Source: Sphingobium cyanobacteriorum
GTDB lineage: Bacteria; Pseudomonadota; Alphaproteobacteria; Sphingomonadales; Sphingomonadaceae
Assembly (NCBI RefSeq): GCF_030580935.1
Contig: NZ_JAUQOM010000006.1
Span: 177,792-241,791 of the forward strand
Reading direction: 5' to 3'
DNA length: 64,000 nucleotides
The notes beneath the pieces were generated by a model, which was not told the origin of the DNA, did no database searches, and was given only the letters and a program-made list of their open reading frames with translations. The number at the start of each line of letters is the position of its first letter. Positions within the stretch are counted from its first letter, which is position 1. Positions 8,026 to 16,616 of the stretch are shown piece by piece. The position numbers were made by a program, and so were the translations under genes.

Positions 8026-8484
8026 ATGATCGCCCATCATGTCGAACAGATGATCGAGGGACCGGACGGTCGTTGCCATAATGTGCGGGTGCATGTCGGC
8101 GAATCACCACTGTCCTGGCTCCATGCGCGGGGGCATCTGAGCGCGCGCCATTATGCCGCCGGGGACATGTTGCGACGGGATTGGGAAAGGGCGGGACTGG
8201 CCGCGCGGGTGACGATGCGCTGGGACGCTGCCCCGCGGGAGGGCGGACGGCGCGGGCAGGGACGACCGGGCGATCCGACGCTGGCGCAGATGGCGGCGCG
8301 CGAGCGCTTCGATGGCGCGATCGCGGCGGCAGGGCCGGGGCTGGCGGACATATTGTGGCGCGTCGCCTGCGCCGGGGAAGGGCTGGTCGCGGCGGAAAAG
8401 GCGCTGGGCTGGCCGAGCCGGGCCGGCAAACTGGTGCTGACGCTGGCGCTCGACCGGGTGGCGGGCTGGTATCGCGTGCCGTGA
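8026..8484 (+). CDS. DUF6456 domain protein
   Basis: A 152-residue soluble protein. The C-terminal half (FDGAIAAAGPGLADILWRVAC, GLVAAEKALGWPSRAGKLVL) is the DUF6456 pattern: the arrangement GxxxxEKxxGWPxRxGKxxL is typical of this alphaproteobacterial family, some members of which are fused to helix-turn-helix regions. The N-terminal SARHYAAGDMLRRDWERAGL also fits. The ATG at 8026 has AGGAG 9 bases upstream. Divergent from an XRE regulator, which may control it. Function is unknown; a DNA-binding or regulatory role is inferred from relatives. Confidence 0.8.
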   Translation: MIAHHVEQMIEGPDGRCHNVRVHVGESPLSWLHARGHLSARHYAAGDMLRRDWERAGLAARVTMRWDAAPREGGRRGQGRPGDPTLAQMAARERFDGAIAAAGPGLADILWRVACAGEGLVAAEKALGWPSRAGKLVLTLALDRVAGWYRVP

Positions 8485-8490
8485 GCGATC

Positions 8491-9021
8491 CTAAGCCATC
8501 ATCCCCGCGCCCAGCAGCAGCAGCAATTTGACATCCATGGCATAGCCTTCCGCCCGCCAGGCGGCGATCCGGTCGGGCAGGGTGGCGATCGGCACGCGAT
8601 GGACGATAATGTCCTCGCCCGCGACGCCGCCGCCCATGCCGGTCCGTTCCAGATCATGGGCGCGGAACAGGGTGAAACTTTCCGACACCATGCCCGGCGA
8701 GCTGAAGAACTGGCCGAGCGATTCGAGCCGGGCGGGGCGGTAGCCGGTTTCCTCCTCCAGCTCGCGCGCGGCGGCCAGGCTGGCCTCCTCGCCTTCCGTT
8801 TCGTCGCCGACAAGGCCGGCTGGCAGTTCGATGCAGCGGCGGCCCAGCGGCACGCGATACTGATCGACCAGCAGGACATGCGCATCGTCGATCGCCAGGA
8901 TGACGGCGGCATGGATGCCCCGCGCGCGGCCGACATATTCCCATTTGCCGCGCTTCCTGGCAGTGATGAAACGGCCGGCCCACATCACTTCTTCCGGGGC
9001 GCTCCGGTCGGGGTCGGTCAT
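8491..9021 (-). CDS. NUDIX hydrolase, ADP-ribose pyrophosphatase-like
   Basis: A 176-residue Nudix enzyme. The full Nudix box is visible at about residues 72-94 (G-x5-E-x7-REL-x-EE-x-GY), preceded by ELPAGLV and followed by FFSSPGMVSESFTLF, a pattern of ADP-ribose pyrophosphatases (NudF group). It should hydrolyse ADP-ribose or related nucleoside diphosphate sugars in a metal-dependent way. Last gene of a four-gene minus-strand run (lemA, two TPM proteins, Nudix); its start overlaps the preceding stop by 4 bases. Confidence 0.9.
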   Translation of the reverse strand: MTDPDRSAPEEVMWAGRFITARKRGKWEYVGRARGIHAAVILAIDDAHVLLVDQYRVPLGRRCIELPAGLVGDETEGEEASLAAARELEEETGYRPARLESLGQFFSSPGMVSESFTLFRAHDLERTGMGGGVAGEDIIVHRVPIATLPDRIAAWRAEGYAMDVKLLLLLGAGMMA

Positions 9022-9698
9022 AATTCGATCAGCCTGTCGGGCAGTTCATTGATGTCGTCGTCGGCGCGCGGGAAATGGGCTGCCAGTACCACGCCGACCT
9101 GCCGCACCGCTTCGGCCAGTCCTTCGCCCGCCCGGCCCGCGCGGATCGCGTCGATCAGCGCGGCCATCGCGTCGCCCCAGGCTTCGGGCGCGACCTTTTC
9201 ATTGATCGCGCGGTCGGCGACGATTTCGGCGCGATGCTCGTCCAGCGAGAGATAGATGAGGACGCCGGTACGCCCGCGCGTGCGCGCTTCGGCAGCGGTG
9301 CGGAACAGCAGGATCGCGCGCCGCCGCACCCGCCGCGCCCTGGTGGCGCGCGGGGTCATCAGCATCCGCAGCGGCATGATCGCCAGCAGGTAGCGCACGA
9401 CCAGGAATTTGAGGATGAGCAGGCCGAGCAGCCCGGTCAGCAGCTTCCAGTCGGCCAGTTCATGCTCCCAGTCGAGCAGCAGCATCGAGAGGAAGGCACG
9501 TAGCTGCGCGGGGAAGGCGGCCATCAGGGCCAGCGCGATGAACACCGCCGCCGCCGCCCAACTCAGGCCCACATCATGATAGCTGTCGGACCGCCGCGCG
9601 ACGATGGTGACGATCTCGCCGGACGTATGCGCTTCGGCGTTCGCCACCGCGCTCGACACCAGATCATGATCCGATTGAGTGAGATGAAGCTGCATCAC
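9018..9698 (-). CDS. Membrane-anchored TPM-domain protein
   Basis: A 226-residue protein with an N-terminal segment, two hydrophobic segments (about residues 48-66 and 84-108) and a C-terminal half with TPM-domain features (FRTAAEARTRGRTGVLIYLSLDEHRAEIVADRAI). TPM/Psb32-like domains occur in membrane-associated proteins often paired with LemA. It lacks a signal peptide, unlike the adjacent TPM protein. The start overlaps the preceding stop and its stop overlaps the Nudix start (4 bases each), indicating a coupled operon. Confidence 0.8.
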   Translation of the reverse strand: MMQLHLTQSDHDLVSSAVANAEAHTSGEIVTIVARRSDSYHDVGLSWAAAAVFIALALMAAFPAQLRAFLSMLLLDWEHELADWKLLTGLLGLLILKFLVVRYLLAIMPLRMLMTPRATRARRVRRRAILLFRTAAEARTRGRTGVLIYLSLDEHRAEIVADRAINEKVAPEAWGDAMAALIDAIRAGRAGEGLAEAVRQVGVVLAAHFPRADDDINELPDRLIEL

Positions 9699-10495
9699 CA
9701 GTCCCCCGACGCGCCGCCGCCGCCGAAGCTGCCGCCGCCCGAAAAGCCGCCGCCGCTGTCGCCGCCGCCCCAGCTCGATCCGCCCCAGCCACCGCCCGAT
9801 CCCCAGCCCGAACTGCCGGCGCCCGGTCCCCAGATGATGATCGGTGCGCTGCCGCTGCCACGCCGGTAACGCTTGCCACCCTTGGCGCGGGACAAGAGTG
9901 GCAGGATGACGAAGAAAACAATGAACAATATGATCCAGAAGGCGATGATGCCACCGCCGCCATCATCCTGACGGCGCACCTGTTCCTCCGCCTGCGCCGC
10001 GCGCTGCTTCGCCTGGTCGGGCGGCAGGGCAAGCAGGGTCGTGATTTCGTCCACGCCGGCATTGATGCCGCCCGGCATGTCGCCCGCCTTGAAGCGCGGC
10101 GCGATGGCGTTGCGGACGATCTGGGACGAAAGGGCGTCGGTCAGCACGCCCTCCAGGCCATAGCCGACCTCGATCCGCACCTTGCGCTCTTTCGGGGCAA
10201 TGATCAGCACCGCGCCATTGCTGTCCTTGTTGCCGATGCCCCAGGCGCGGCCCAGCCGATAGCCGTAGTCGGCAATGTCATAGCCCTGAAGGTCGGGAAT
10301 GGTCGCGACCACCAGCGATCGGCCACTGGCTTTTTTCTGCGCAATCAGCCTGGCACTGAGCGCCTGTTCCTGCGCCGGGTCGAGCAGGTTCGCCGCGTCG
10401 ACCACGCCCTTGTCGTCGAAAGCGGGAAAGCTCTGCGCCCACGCCGCCGGCGCGAGCGCCAGCAGCGTGAGAATCAGGAGCAGGCGGCGGATCAT
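9695..10495 (-). CDS. YgcG/TPM-domain protein with glycine-rich C-terminus
   Basis: A 266-residue exported protein. It has a signal peptide (cleavage near AAWAQ), a TPM domain (about residues 27-150, with VVDAANLL, RSLVVATIPDLQGYDI, GAVLIIAPKERKVRIEVGYGLEGVL), one membrane segment (about 182-202) and a tail of glycine, serine and tryptophan. This architecture is that of YgcG-like proteins, which sit with LemA in many genomes, probably as part of an envelope complex. It lies 4 bases from lemA in the same operon. Confidence 0.88.
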   Translation of the reverse strand: MIRRLLLILTLLALAPAAWAQSFPAFDDKGVVDAANLLDPAQEQALSARLIAQKKASGRSLVVATIPDLQGYDIADYGYRLGRAWGIGNKDSNGAVLIIAPKERKVRIEVGYGLEGVLTDALSSQIVRNAIAPRFKAGDMPGGINAGVDEITTLLALPPDQAKQRAAQAEEQVRRQDDGGGGIIAFWIILFIVFFVILPLLSRAKGGKRYRRGSGSAPIIIWGPGAGSSGWGSGGGWGGSSWGGGDSGGGFSGGGSFGGGGASGDW

Positions 10496-10499
10496 CCGA

Positions 10500-11102
10500 T
10501 CAGTTGCCGAAGTCGACCTTCGGCGCCTCCTCCGCGCCCGGCGTCGTCGCCTGGAACGGGGTCATGGGCTTGGCGCCATGGATCAGCTTCGCGCCGATCG
10601 CGTCGGGGAAGGTGCGGATGCGGGTATTATAGGCCTGCACCGCGCCATTATAGTCGCGGATGGCGACGGCGATCCGGTTTTCCGTGCCCTCCAGTTGCGA
10701 CTGGAGTTGCAGGAAATTCTCGTTGGTCTTGAGGTCGGGATAAGCCTCGACCGACGCGAGCAGGCGGCCAAGGCCCTGGCTGAGCTGCGCCTGGGCGGCC
10801 TGGAACTGCGCGACCTTGGCGGGGTCGGACAGATCTTCGGCATTGACCTGGATCGACGTTGCCTTGGCACGGGCCTCTGTCACGGCGGTCAGGGTCGCCT
10901 GTTCCTGCTTGCCCGCCGCCTTCACCGTGGCGACCAGATTGCCGGTCAGGTTGGCGCGGCGCTGATATTGCGCCTGGACATCGGCCCATTTGGCCTTCGC
11001 CTCTTCCTCGGCGGTGGGCACGCTGTTGATGCCGCAGGCGGACAGGGCGAGCGCCCCGAACAGCGGCAACATGGTCTTGGAGAAGCGGCGCAGGAGCGTC
11101 AT
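10500..11102 (-). CDS. lemA: LemA family lipoprotein
   Basis: A 200-residue protein with a signal peptide ending in the lipobox LSAC (Cys 23), so probably a lipoprotein. The rest is largely helical with LemA motifs: VQAQYQRRANLTGNLV and LGRLLASVEAYPDLKTNENF, then ENRIAVAIRDYNGAVQAYN. LemA proteins are four-helix-bundle envelope proteins of unclear biochemical role that are usually encoded next to TPM proteins, as here. First gene of the operon lemA-TPM-TPM-Nudix. Confidence 0.92.
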   Translation of the reverse strand: MTLLRRFSKTMLPLFGALALSACGINSVPTAEEEAKAKWADVQAQYQRRANLTGNLVATVKAAGKQEQATLTAVTEARAKATSIQVNAEDLSDPAKVAQFQAAQAQLSQGLGRLLASVEAYPDLKTNENFLQLQSQLEGTENRIAVAIRDYNGAVQAYNTRIRTFPDAIGAKLIHGAKPMTPFQATTPGAEEAPKVDFGN

Positions 11103-11204
11103 GGAACATCCTCGGCTTTTGTTTCGCTGCTGGAAATAGGCCGTTGCCCTGCCCGGCGCAACGGCCCATCCTGATATTATCGCAAATCATGCAAGGAGTT
11201 GCAC

Positions 11205-11642
11205 ATGGGGCTGATTTCCGAATTCAAGACATTCATCAATCGCGGCAATGTGATGGACCTGGCCGTCGGCGTCATCATCGGCGGCGCGTTCGCCACCATC
11301 ACCAAGTCGCTGACCGACGACCTGATCATGCCGGTGGTCGGCTATATTTTCGGCGGGGCGGACTTTTCGGGCTATTTCATCCGGCTGGGCGAATTGCCCG
11401 CAGGCTTCAAGGGCAACCCGCAAAGCTATGCCGACCTGAAGGCAGCCGGTGTCGCCATGTTCGGCTGGGGCCAGTTCCTGACCGTGCTGGTCAATTTCAT
11501 CATTCTGGCCTTCATCATCTTCCTGCTGGTCAAGGGGATGAACAGGCTGACCGCCAAGCCCGAACCCGCACCGGCCGAGGCGGCGCCGACGCCGGAGGAT
11601 GTCCTGCTGCTCCGCGAAATCCGGGATTCGCTCAAGAAATAA
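11205..11642 (+). CDS. mscL: Large-conductance mechanosensitive channel
   Basis: A 145-residue inner-membrane channel that opens on hypo-osmotic shock. The MscL signature is in the first helix and TM1 ([24 protein letters not shown]), TM2 is [19 protein letters not shown], and the C-terminal cytoplasmic helix ends in [11 protein letters not shown]. The ATG at 11205 follows AAGGAG by 6 bases. Divergent from the lemA operon. Confidence 0.96.
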   Translation: MGLISEFKTFINRGNVMDLAVGVIIGGAFATITKSLTDDLIMPVVGYIFGGADFSGYFIRLGELPAGFKGNPQSYADLKAAGVAMFGWGQFLTVLVNFIILAFIIFLLVKGMNRLTAKPEPAPAEAAPTPEDVLLLREIRDSLKK

Positions 11643-11785
11643 TCGTTTTTGCGACGAAACGAGCCGATCGCCGGAACCATCGCAAGCGCGGCCAGTTGAT
11701 CGGCGTCAGGGTTTGGGAGGGCAAGGCCACCCCATACTCGTGCCAAACGACGTCAGCCCCAGGGGGCGCAACAGGAGAAAACGCC

Positions 11786-12055
11786 GTGAAAACTTTCGTC
11801 ACAATCCTTGGCCTTGCCAGCATGGTCGCACTCGCCGCGTGCGATTCCAAGCAGGAGAACAAGGTTGAGAATGCGTACGAGAATCAGGCGGACGCACTCG
11901 ACAATCAGGCCGACAATATGGAAGCGCTGGCCGACAATCTGAGCGGCAACGCCGAAAATGCGGCCGAGAACGCTGCCGATGCGATCGAGAACAAGGCCGA
12001 AGCCACCCGTGAAGCGGGCGAAAAGGCTGAGGAAGCCGTCGAAAAGAAGCAGTAA
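11786..12055 (+). CDS. Small lipoprotein with Asn/Ala/Asp repeats
   Basis: An 89-residue protein starting at GTG with AGGAG 8 bases upstream. A signal peptide leads to the lipobox LAAC (Cys 19). The mature part is one long amphipathic helix with repeated N-x-A-x-N/E segments (ENQADALDNQADNMEAL, GNAENAAENAADAIENKAEA) and a charged tail ending KK. It resembles small coiled-coil surface lipoproteins but I do not recognise a named family. A strong terminator follows. Confidence 0.75.
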   Translation: MKTFVTILGLASMVALAACDSKQENKVENAYENQADALDNQADNMEALADNLSGNAENAAENAADAIENKAEATREAGEKAEEAVEKKQ

Positions 12056-12080
12056 GGCCAGTTCCAGGTCATATTGCAAA

Positions 12081-12113
12081 GGGCGTCGCAAGCAATCTTG
12101 CGACGCCCTTTTT
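12081..12113 (+). terminator. Rho-independent terminator
   Basis: A perfect 12-bp stem (GGGCGTCGCAAG with loop CAAT) followed by five T, 25 bases after the stop of the small lipoprotein gene. Confidence 0.93.
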
Positions 12114-12193
12114 CGGTTCGGCGCGCCTTTAACGGCCCTTTAACCACGCCCCGCCATGGTGCCGATTGCGCGCATCGGTAGGGCCGGCAGGGA

Positions 12194-14560
12194 ATGGACG
12201 AACTACTTCAGGAATTCATATCCGAGACGCAGGAGACGCTGGAGGCGCTCGCGGGCGAAGTGATCGCCTGGGAAGCCGATCCGGGCGACCGCGACCGGCT
12301 GGATGCGATCTTTCGCTTTTTTCACACGGTCAAGGGCAGTTGCGGCTTCCTCAACCTGCCGCGATTCGAACGATTGAGCCATGCCGCCGAAGATGTGCTG
12401 TCGGACATACGCGCCGGCAATCGTACGGCCGATCCCGCCACTGTCAGCGCGGTGCTGGGCATCATGGACCGGATCGGGGAACTGGCCGAAGCGGTGGCGG
12501 TTGGCGCGGCGTTGCCGAACGAGAATGACGATTTCCTGATCGGCGCATTGAGCGCGCTGCCCGACGAGGGCCAGCCGCAAGCCAGGGCGGCGACGGCGCC
12601 GGCCACCGCGCGACAGGGCGGCGCGCAATCCGGGCCGCGCACGATCCGCCTGCCACTCAGCCTGATCGATCAACTGATGAACGGCGTGTCGGACATGGTG
12701 CTGGCGCGCAACGAATTGTCGCGCAAGCTGCGCGAGCGGACCGCCGATCCCGAACTGGACAATGTGTTCGAACGACTGTCGACCTGTGTGGCCGACATGC
12801 GCGACGTGATTTCCAAGACCCGGATGCAGCGCGTCGATCGCCTGTTCGCGGCCATCCCGCGCATGGTGCGTGACCTGGGACGCGAACTGGGCAAGCGCAT
12901 CGACCTGACGCTGGAAGGCGGGGATGTCGAAATGGATCGCGAGATGGTGGAGATGGTCGTCGACCCGCTCACCCACATCGTGCGCAACAGCATCGACCAT
13001 GGAATCGAGGCGCCGATCAAGCGCCGCGCCGCCGGCAAGCCGGAAGCCGGCAGCCTGCGCGTGGAGGCGCGCCAGTCGGGCAACCAGATCGTCATTGCCA
13101 TCACGGATGATGGCGCGGGCATCGACACCGCGCGGCTGGTCGAAAAATCGATCGCGGCCGGCCGGCTCAGCCCCGACGCCGCCGCCCGCCTGACCGAACA
13201 GGAAAAGCTCGACCTGATCTTCCAGCCCGGCCTTTCCACCGCGAATCAGGTGACGGCGATTTCCGGGCGCGGGGTCGGCATGGACGTGGTGCGCGCCAAT
13301 GTGGAGCGGATCGGCGGGGTCATCGCGCTCGACAACAATCCGGGCAGGGGGCTGTGCATCACGCTGCGCGTACCGCTGACCCTGACCATCATTCCCGGCC
13401 TCATCATTCGCGCCGGGGGGCAGCATTTCGCGATTCCCCGCGCGGCAGTCGTCGAAATCCTCCACGACAATAATGAAACGCTCCAGATCAGTGACGTGGG
13501 GGGCGCCAAGATCGCGACCATCCGGTCGGTGCGTCATTCGATGATCGACCTGGAAGAGGTGCTGGGGATGGAAAAACCCGTCGAAGCCGGGCCGCGCGCC
13601 ATTATGGTGGTGCGGTCGGCGACTGGCGTGCCCTATGCCATGGGCGTGTCGGCGGTCGACAATCATGAGGAACTGGTCATCCGTCCGGCATCGCCGCTGG
13701 TGATGGCGACCGGCGTTTATGCCGGCATGACCCTGCCCGACAATGGCAAGCCGATGCTGCTGCTCGACGCCGCCGGCCTCGCCAATGCGGCGCACCTGCC
13801 CAACATCATCGACGATCGGGCGGCGCGGCAGCAGGAGGCGGCGGCCGATGCGCAGACGGGCGTGGAGATGGTCGCGGCGCTGCGGTTCGAGGAATTGTCG
13901 GGGGAACGGCGCCTGCTCAAATTGTCGCTGATCGAACGGGTCGAGGATGTCGACGCGCGCCTGTTCGGCCGATCGGGGGGGCGCGCCTATGTACGGCTCG
14001 ACGGCCGGCTGGTGCCCGTCGCCAACGGCCTGTCGCAATTCGATCGCGACAAGGTTTCGGCATTGCGCCTGCGCGATGACCGGCGCGAAGTCTGTTATCC
14101 GGTCGCCGCTGTACTGGACATTGTCGAAATGCCTGCCGTGCCGGACATGGTGGCGATGCAGGGCCTGCTGAGCGGCGTGGCGGTGATCGATGGCGAGCAT
14201 CTGGAGGTCATCAATCCTTTTGCCCTGTTCGCGACCCTGCCCGAAGAGAGCATCGTGGAACAGGCGCGGGGCCGCTGTCTGCTGGCTGACGCCGATGATG
14301 GCTGGACACGCGAGATATTGGCGCCGCTCTTGCGCCAGGCCGGGCATGACGTGGTGCTGGGCCTGCCCGGCGACGCGATCGTCGATCCGGGCGACGTGGT
14401 GCTGTGCACCGGCGGCGATGCGGCGCAGGCGGCGGAAATCATGGGATGCCGCGTCGTGCACCTGCGTGCGTCGCCGCGTCCGGTGGGGCCGCAGGACGGC
14501 AGCATCTATCGTTATGATCAGGATGCGTTGATGGCGGCGATCGCCGGGCGCCGGGCATAA
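12194..14560 (+). CDS. cheA: Chemotaxis histidine kinase CheA with C-terminal degenerate receiver
   Basis: A 788-residue CheA. Order: HPt domain (phospho-His 44 in FFHTVKGSCGF), short linker with no clear P2 CheY-binding domain, dimerisation helices (about 155-235), HATPase with NSIDHG, DDGAGID and GRGVGMDVV boxes (about 235-400), and a CheW-like P5 domain (about 400-540). A further CheW-like stretch follows, then a C-terminal 90 residues that resemble a CheY-type receiver: RCLLADADDGWTREIL fits the acidic-pocket strand, but the strand that should carry the phosphoacceptor reads DVVLCTGGDA with no Asp in place. It autophosphorylates on signal from a methyl-accepting protein and passes phosphate to CheY and CheB encoded just downstream. 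cheW follows after 8 bases. Confidence 0.93.
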   Translation: MDELLQEFISETQETLEALAGEVIAWEADPGDRDRLDAIFRFFHTVKGSCGFLNLPRFERLSHAAEDVLSDIRAGNRTADPATVSAVLGIMDRIGELAEAVAVGAALPNENDDFLIGALSALPDEGQPQARAATAPATARQGGAQSGPRTIRLPLSLIDQLMNGVSDMVLARNELSRKLRERTADPELDNVFERLSTCVADMRDVISKTRMQRVDRLFAAIPRMVRDLGRELGKRIDLTLEGGDVEMDREMVEMVVDPLTHIVRNSIDHGIEAPIKRRAAGKPEAGSLRVEARQSGNQIVIAITDDGAGIDTARLVEKSIAAGRLSPDAAARLTEQEKLDLIFQPGLSTANQVTAISGRGVGMDVVRANVERIGGVIALDNNPGRGLCITLRVPLTLTIIPGLIIRAGGQHFAIPRAAVVEILHDNNETLQISDVGGAKIATIRSVRHSMIDLEEVLGMEKPVEAGPRAIMVVRSATGVPYAMGVSAVDNHEELVIRPASPLVMATGVYAGMTLPDNGKPMLLLDAAGLANAAHLPNIIDDRAARQQEAAADAQTGVEMVAALRFEELSGERRLLKLSLIERVEDVDARLFGRSGGRAYVRLDGRLVPVANGLSQFDRDKVSALRLRDDRREVCYPVAAVLDIVEMPAVPDMVAMQGLLSGVAVIDGEHLEVINPFALFATLPEESIVEQARGRCLLADADDGWTREILAPLLRQAGHDVVLGLPGDAIVDPGDVVLCTGGDAAQAAEIMGCRVVHLRASPRPVGPQDGSIYRYDQDALMAAIAGRRA

Positions 14561-14568
14561 GGAGCGCG

Positions 14569-15009
14569 ATGATGGATCAGCTTTACCTTCTCGCCACCCT
14601 GGCCGGCACGCGCATCGCGGTCGATGCCCGCGAGGTCGAGGCAGTGGTCCGCCTGACCGACATTTCGCCGGTGCCGGGCATGGGCGTGCATGTCGCCGGC
14701 CTGTCCGCATTGCGCAGTCGTGTATTGACGATCATCGATGTCGCCGCGCTGATTCGCGGCCAGGCGACCGCCGCCGAACGGCGCGGGCTGGCGATCATCG
14801 CCAATATCAGCGGTCACAGCTATGGCCTGATGGTCGATGGCGTGTCGGATATTTGTCGCGTGCCCGATGGCGAGCTGCCCCTGCGCGGTCAGCTCGATCC
14901 GGCCTGGGCCCCTTATGCCCGCGCCATTGTCGAGCATGAAGGCCATCCCTGGCTGCTCGTGTCGCTCGCCGCCTTCATCGAAGGCGGGGCGGTGGCGCAG
15001 GCCGCGTGA
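14569..15009 (+). CDS. cheW: Chemotaxis coupling protein CheW
   Basis: A 146-residue protein made of a single CheW domain (VDAREVEAVVRLTDISPVPG, VAGLSALRSRVLTIIDVAAL, YGLMVDGVSDI), linking receptor and CheA. An AAGGAG site overlaps the cheA stop; ATGs at 14569 and 14572 are both possible starts. Second gene of the che operon. Confidence 0.9.
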   Translation: MMDQLYLLATLAGTRIAVDAREVEAVVRLTDISPVPGMGVHVAGLSALRSRVLTIIDVAALIRGQATAAERRGLAIIANISGHSYGLMVDGVSDICRVPDGELPLRGQLDPAWAPYARAIVEHEGHPWLLVSLAAFIEGGAVAQAA

Positions 15010-15094
15010 AAACTCTTCTCCGCCTGTTTACCAAATGCTTGGCTTTGCCGGTTAAACCCGTCGCAACGGGACGCAAAAACCTAAGGGACGCTTC

Positions 15095-15460
15095 ATGAAG
15101 AATTGCCTGGTCGTCGACGATAGCAAGGTCATCCGCAAGGTGGCGCGCCACATACTGGAATCGCTCGACCTGACGGTCAGTGAAGCGGTGGACGGGCAGG
15201 ACGCGCTGACCCAGTGCGAAGCCTCCGCGCCCGATGTCGTGTTGCTCGACTGGAACATGCCGGTCATGAGCGGCATGGAATTTCTCCAGGCGCTGTCGAG
15301 CGCCAAGATGACGGCCCGTCCCAAGATCATCTTCTGCACCACCGAAAATGGCATCAGCCATATCAAGGCGGCGGTCGAGGCCGGCGCGGACGAATATGTG
15401 ATGAAGCCGTTCGACCGGGAGACACTGGAAAGCAAGCTGGCGATCGTCGGGGTGATCTAG
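15095..15460 (+). CDS. cheY: Chemotaxis response regulator CheY
   Basis: A 121-residue single-domain receiver. Acid pair Asp8-Asp9, phosphoacceptor Asp52 (VVLLDWNMPVMSG), switch Thr in FCTTENG and Lys103 in EYVMKPF are present. No output domain, so it should act on a flagellar switch or another target, none of which is in the window. Lies 85 bases after cheW in the same direction. Confidence 0.92.
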   Translation: MKNCLVVDDSKVIRKVARHILESLDLTVSEAVDGQDALTQCEASAPDVVLLDWNMPVMSGMEFLQALSSAKMTARPKIIFCTTENGISHIKAAVEAGADEYVMKPFDRETLESKLAIVGVI

Positions 15461-15530
15461 CGGCCTGGATTGCCGCATCCCTGACGCATTTTCAGGTCCC
15501 TTCCTTCCTTGTATCCCGCAGAAAGTCCTC

Positions 15531-16616
15531 GTGATGAACGCCATGGTGCCGATCATGACCAGCCACAGGAGCGAAGTCCGCTCCCTCCGCACCATGATTG
15601 TCGACGATTCGGTCGTTGTGCGTACCGTGATAGAACGTATATTGAATGCTGACCCGGCCTTCACCGTCGTCCACAAGACCAACAGCGCGGAACATGCGCT
15701 GAGCTATCTGGCGGATCATGCCGTCGATCTGGTGTTGCTGGACATCGAACTGCCGGGGCAGAGCGGCCTTGCCGCATTGCCGCAGATCTTGCGCGCCAAT
15801 CCGCTGGTCAAGGTCGCGATCCTGTCGGGCAAATGCGAGGAAGGCAGCGCCGCCGCGGTCGAGGCGCTGGCCCTTGGTGCCAGCGATATCCTGTCCAAGC
15901 CGGGCAGCGGCAGTTTTGGCGAACAATTTCCGCAGGCGTTGATTGGCCGGCTGCATCGCCTGTTCGGCGATCGTCCCGCCGCGCCGGCCTTGCCGCATGT
16001 GCCGGTGCAGGTGGCGGCCGAACCGGCGGCCGTGCCGCTCGCTTGCCTGGGCATCGGGGCGTCGACGGGCGGCATTCACGCGCTGGGGCAATTGTTTCAG
16101 GGTTTGTCCGCGCCGCTTGGCGTGCCGGTGCTGCTGACCCAGCATCTGCCTGCCAGCTTCACCGTCTATTTCGCGCAACAACTGGCGCGCATGACCAGCC
16201 TGAAGGTCCAGGTGGCCGAAACCGGCGATCTGCTGGTTCCCGATACGGTCTATGTCGCGCCGGGCAACGCCAATCTTCAGTTGCGTCGGGGGTTGCAGGG
16301 CCGGGTGATGATCATGCTCAATCCCGAACGCACGCCGGCCGGGAATCTGCCCGGTGTCGATCCGATGTTCGCCAGCATGGCGGACATTTACGGGGCCGGC
16401 GCGGCGGGCGTCGTGCTGACCGGCATGGGCCGCGACGGCACCATCGGTGCGCGGGATATCGTGGCGGCGGGCGGATGGATCGTGGCGCAGGATGAGGCGA
16501 GCAGTGTCGTATGGGGGATGCCGGGGTCGGTGGCGGGTGCGGGGCTGACCTGCGCGATCATGGAACCGCTGGGGATCATGCCCTTCGTCGCGCGTCGCGG
16601 CCGGGTGGCGGCGTGA
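15531..16616 (+). CDS. cheB: Chemotaxis protein-glutamate methylesterase CheB
   Basis: A 361-residue CheB. Receiver domain (about 20-135) with phosphoacceptor Asp71 in LVLLDIELPG, then a linker and the methylesterase domain with catalytic Ser in GASTGG, His in TQHLP and Asp in GMGRDG. Removes methyl groups from the chemoreceptor. The start is uncertain: GTG 15531, ATG 15534, 15543 or 15555 precede the conserved LRTMIVDDS, and no strong ribosome-binding site decides. Its TGA overlaps the cheR ATG by one base. Confidence 0.92.
   Translation: MMNAMVPIMTSHRSEVRSLRTMIVDDSVVVRTVIERILNADPAFTVVHKTNSAEHALSYLADHAVDLVLLDIELPGQSGLAALPQILRANPLVKVAILSGKCEEGSAAAVEALALGASDILSKPGSGSFGEQFPQALIGRLHRLFGDRPAAPALPHVPVQVAAEPAAVPLACLGIGASTGGIHALGQLFQGLSAPLGVPVLLTQHLPASFTVYFAQQLARMTSLKVQVAETGDLLVPDTVYVAPGNANLQLRRGLQGRVMIMLNPERTPAGNLPGVDPMFASMADIYGAGAAGVVLTGMGRDGTIGARDIVAAGGWIVAQDEASSVVWGMPGSVAGAGLTCAIMEPLGIMPFVARRGRVAA

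Noticed and set aside
12203..14710. 835-codon open frame antisense to cheA
   Set aside because: High-GC third-position effect; no family features, and the opposite strand is a clear CheA with full motifs.
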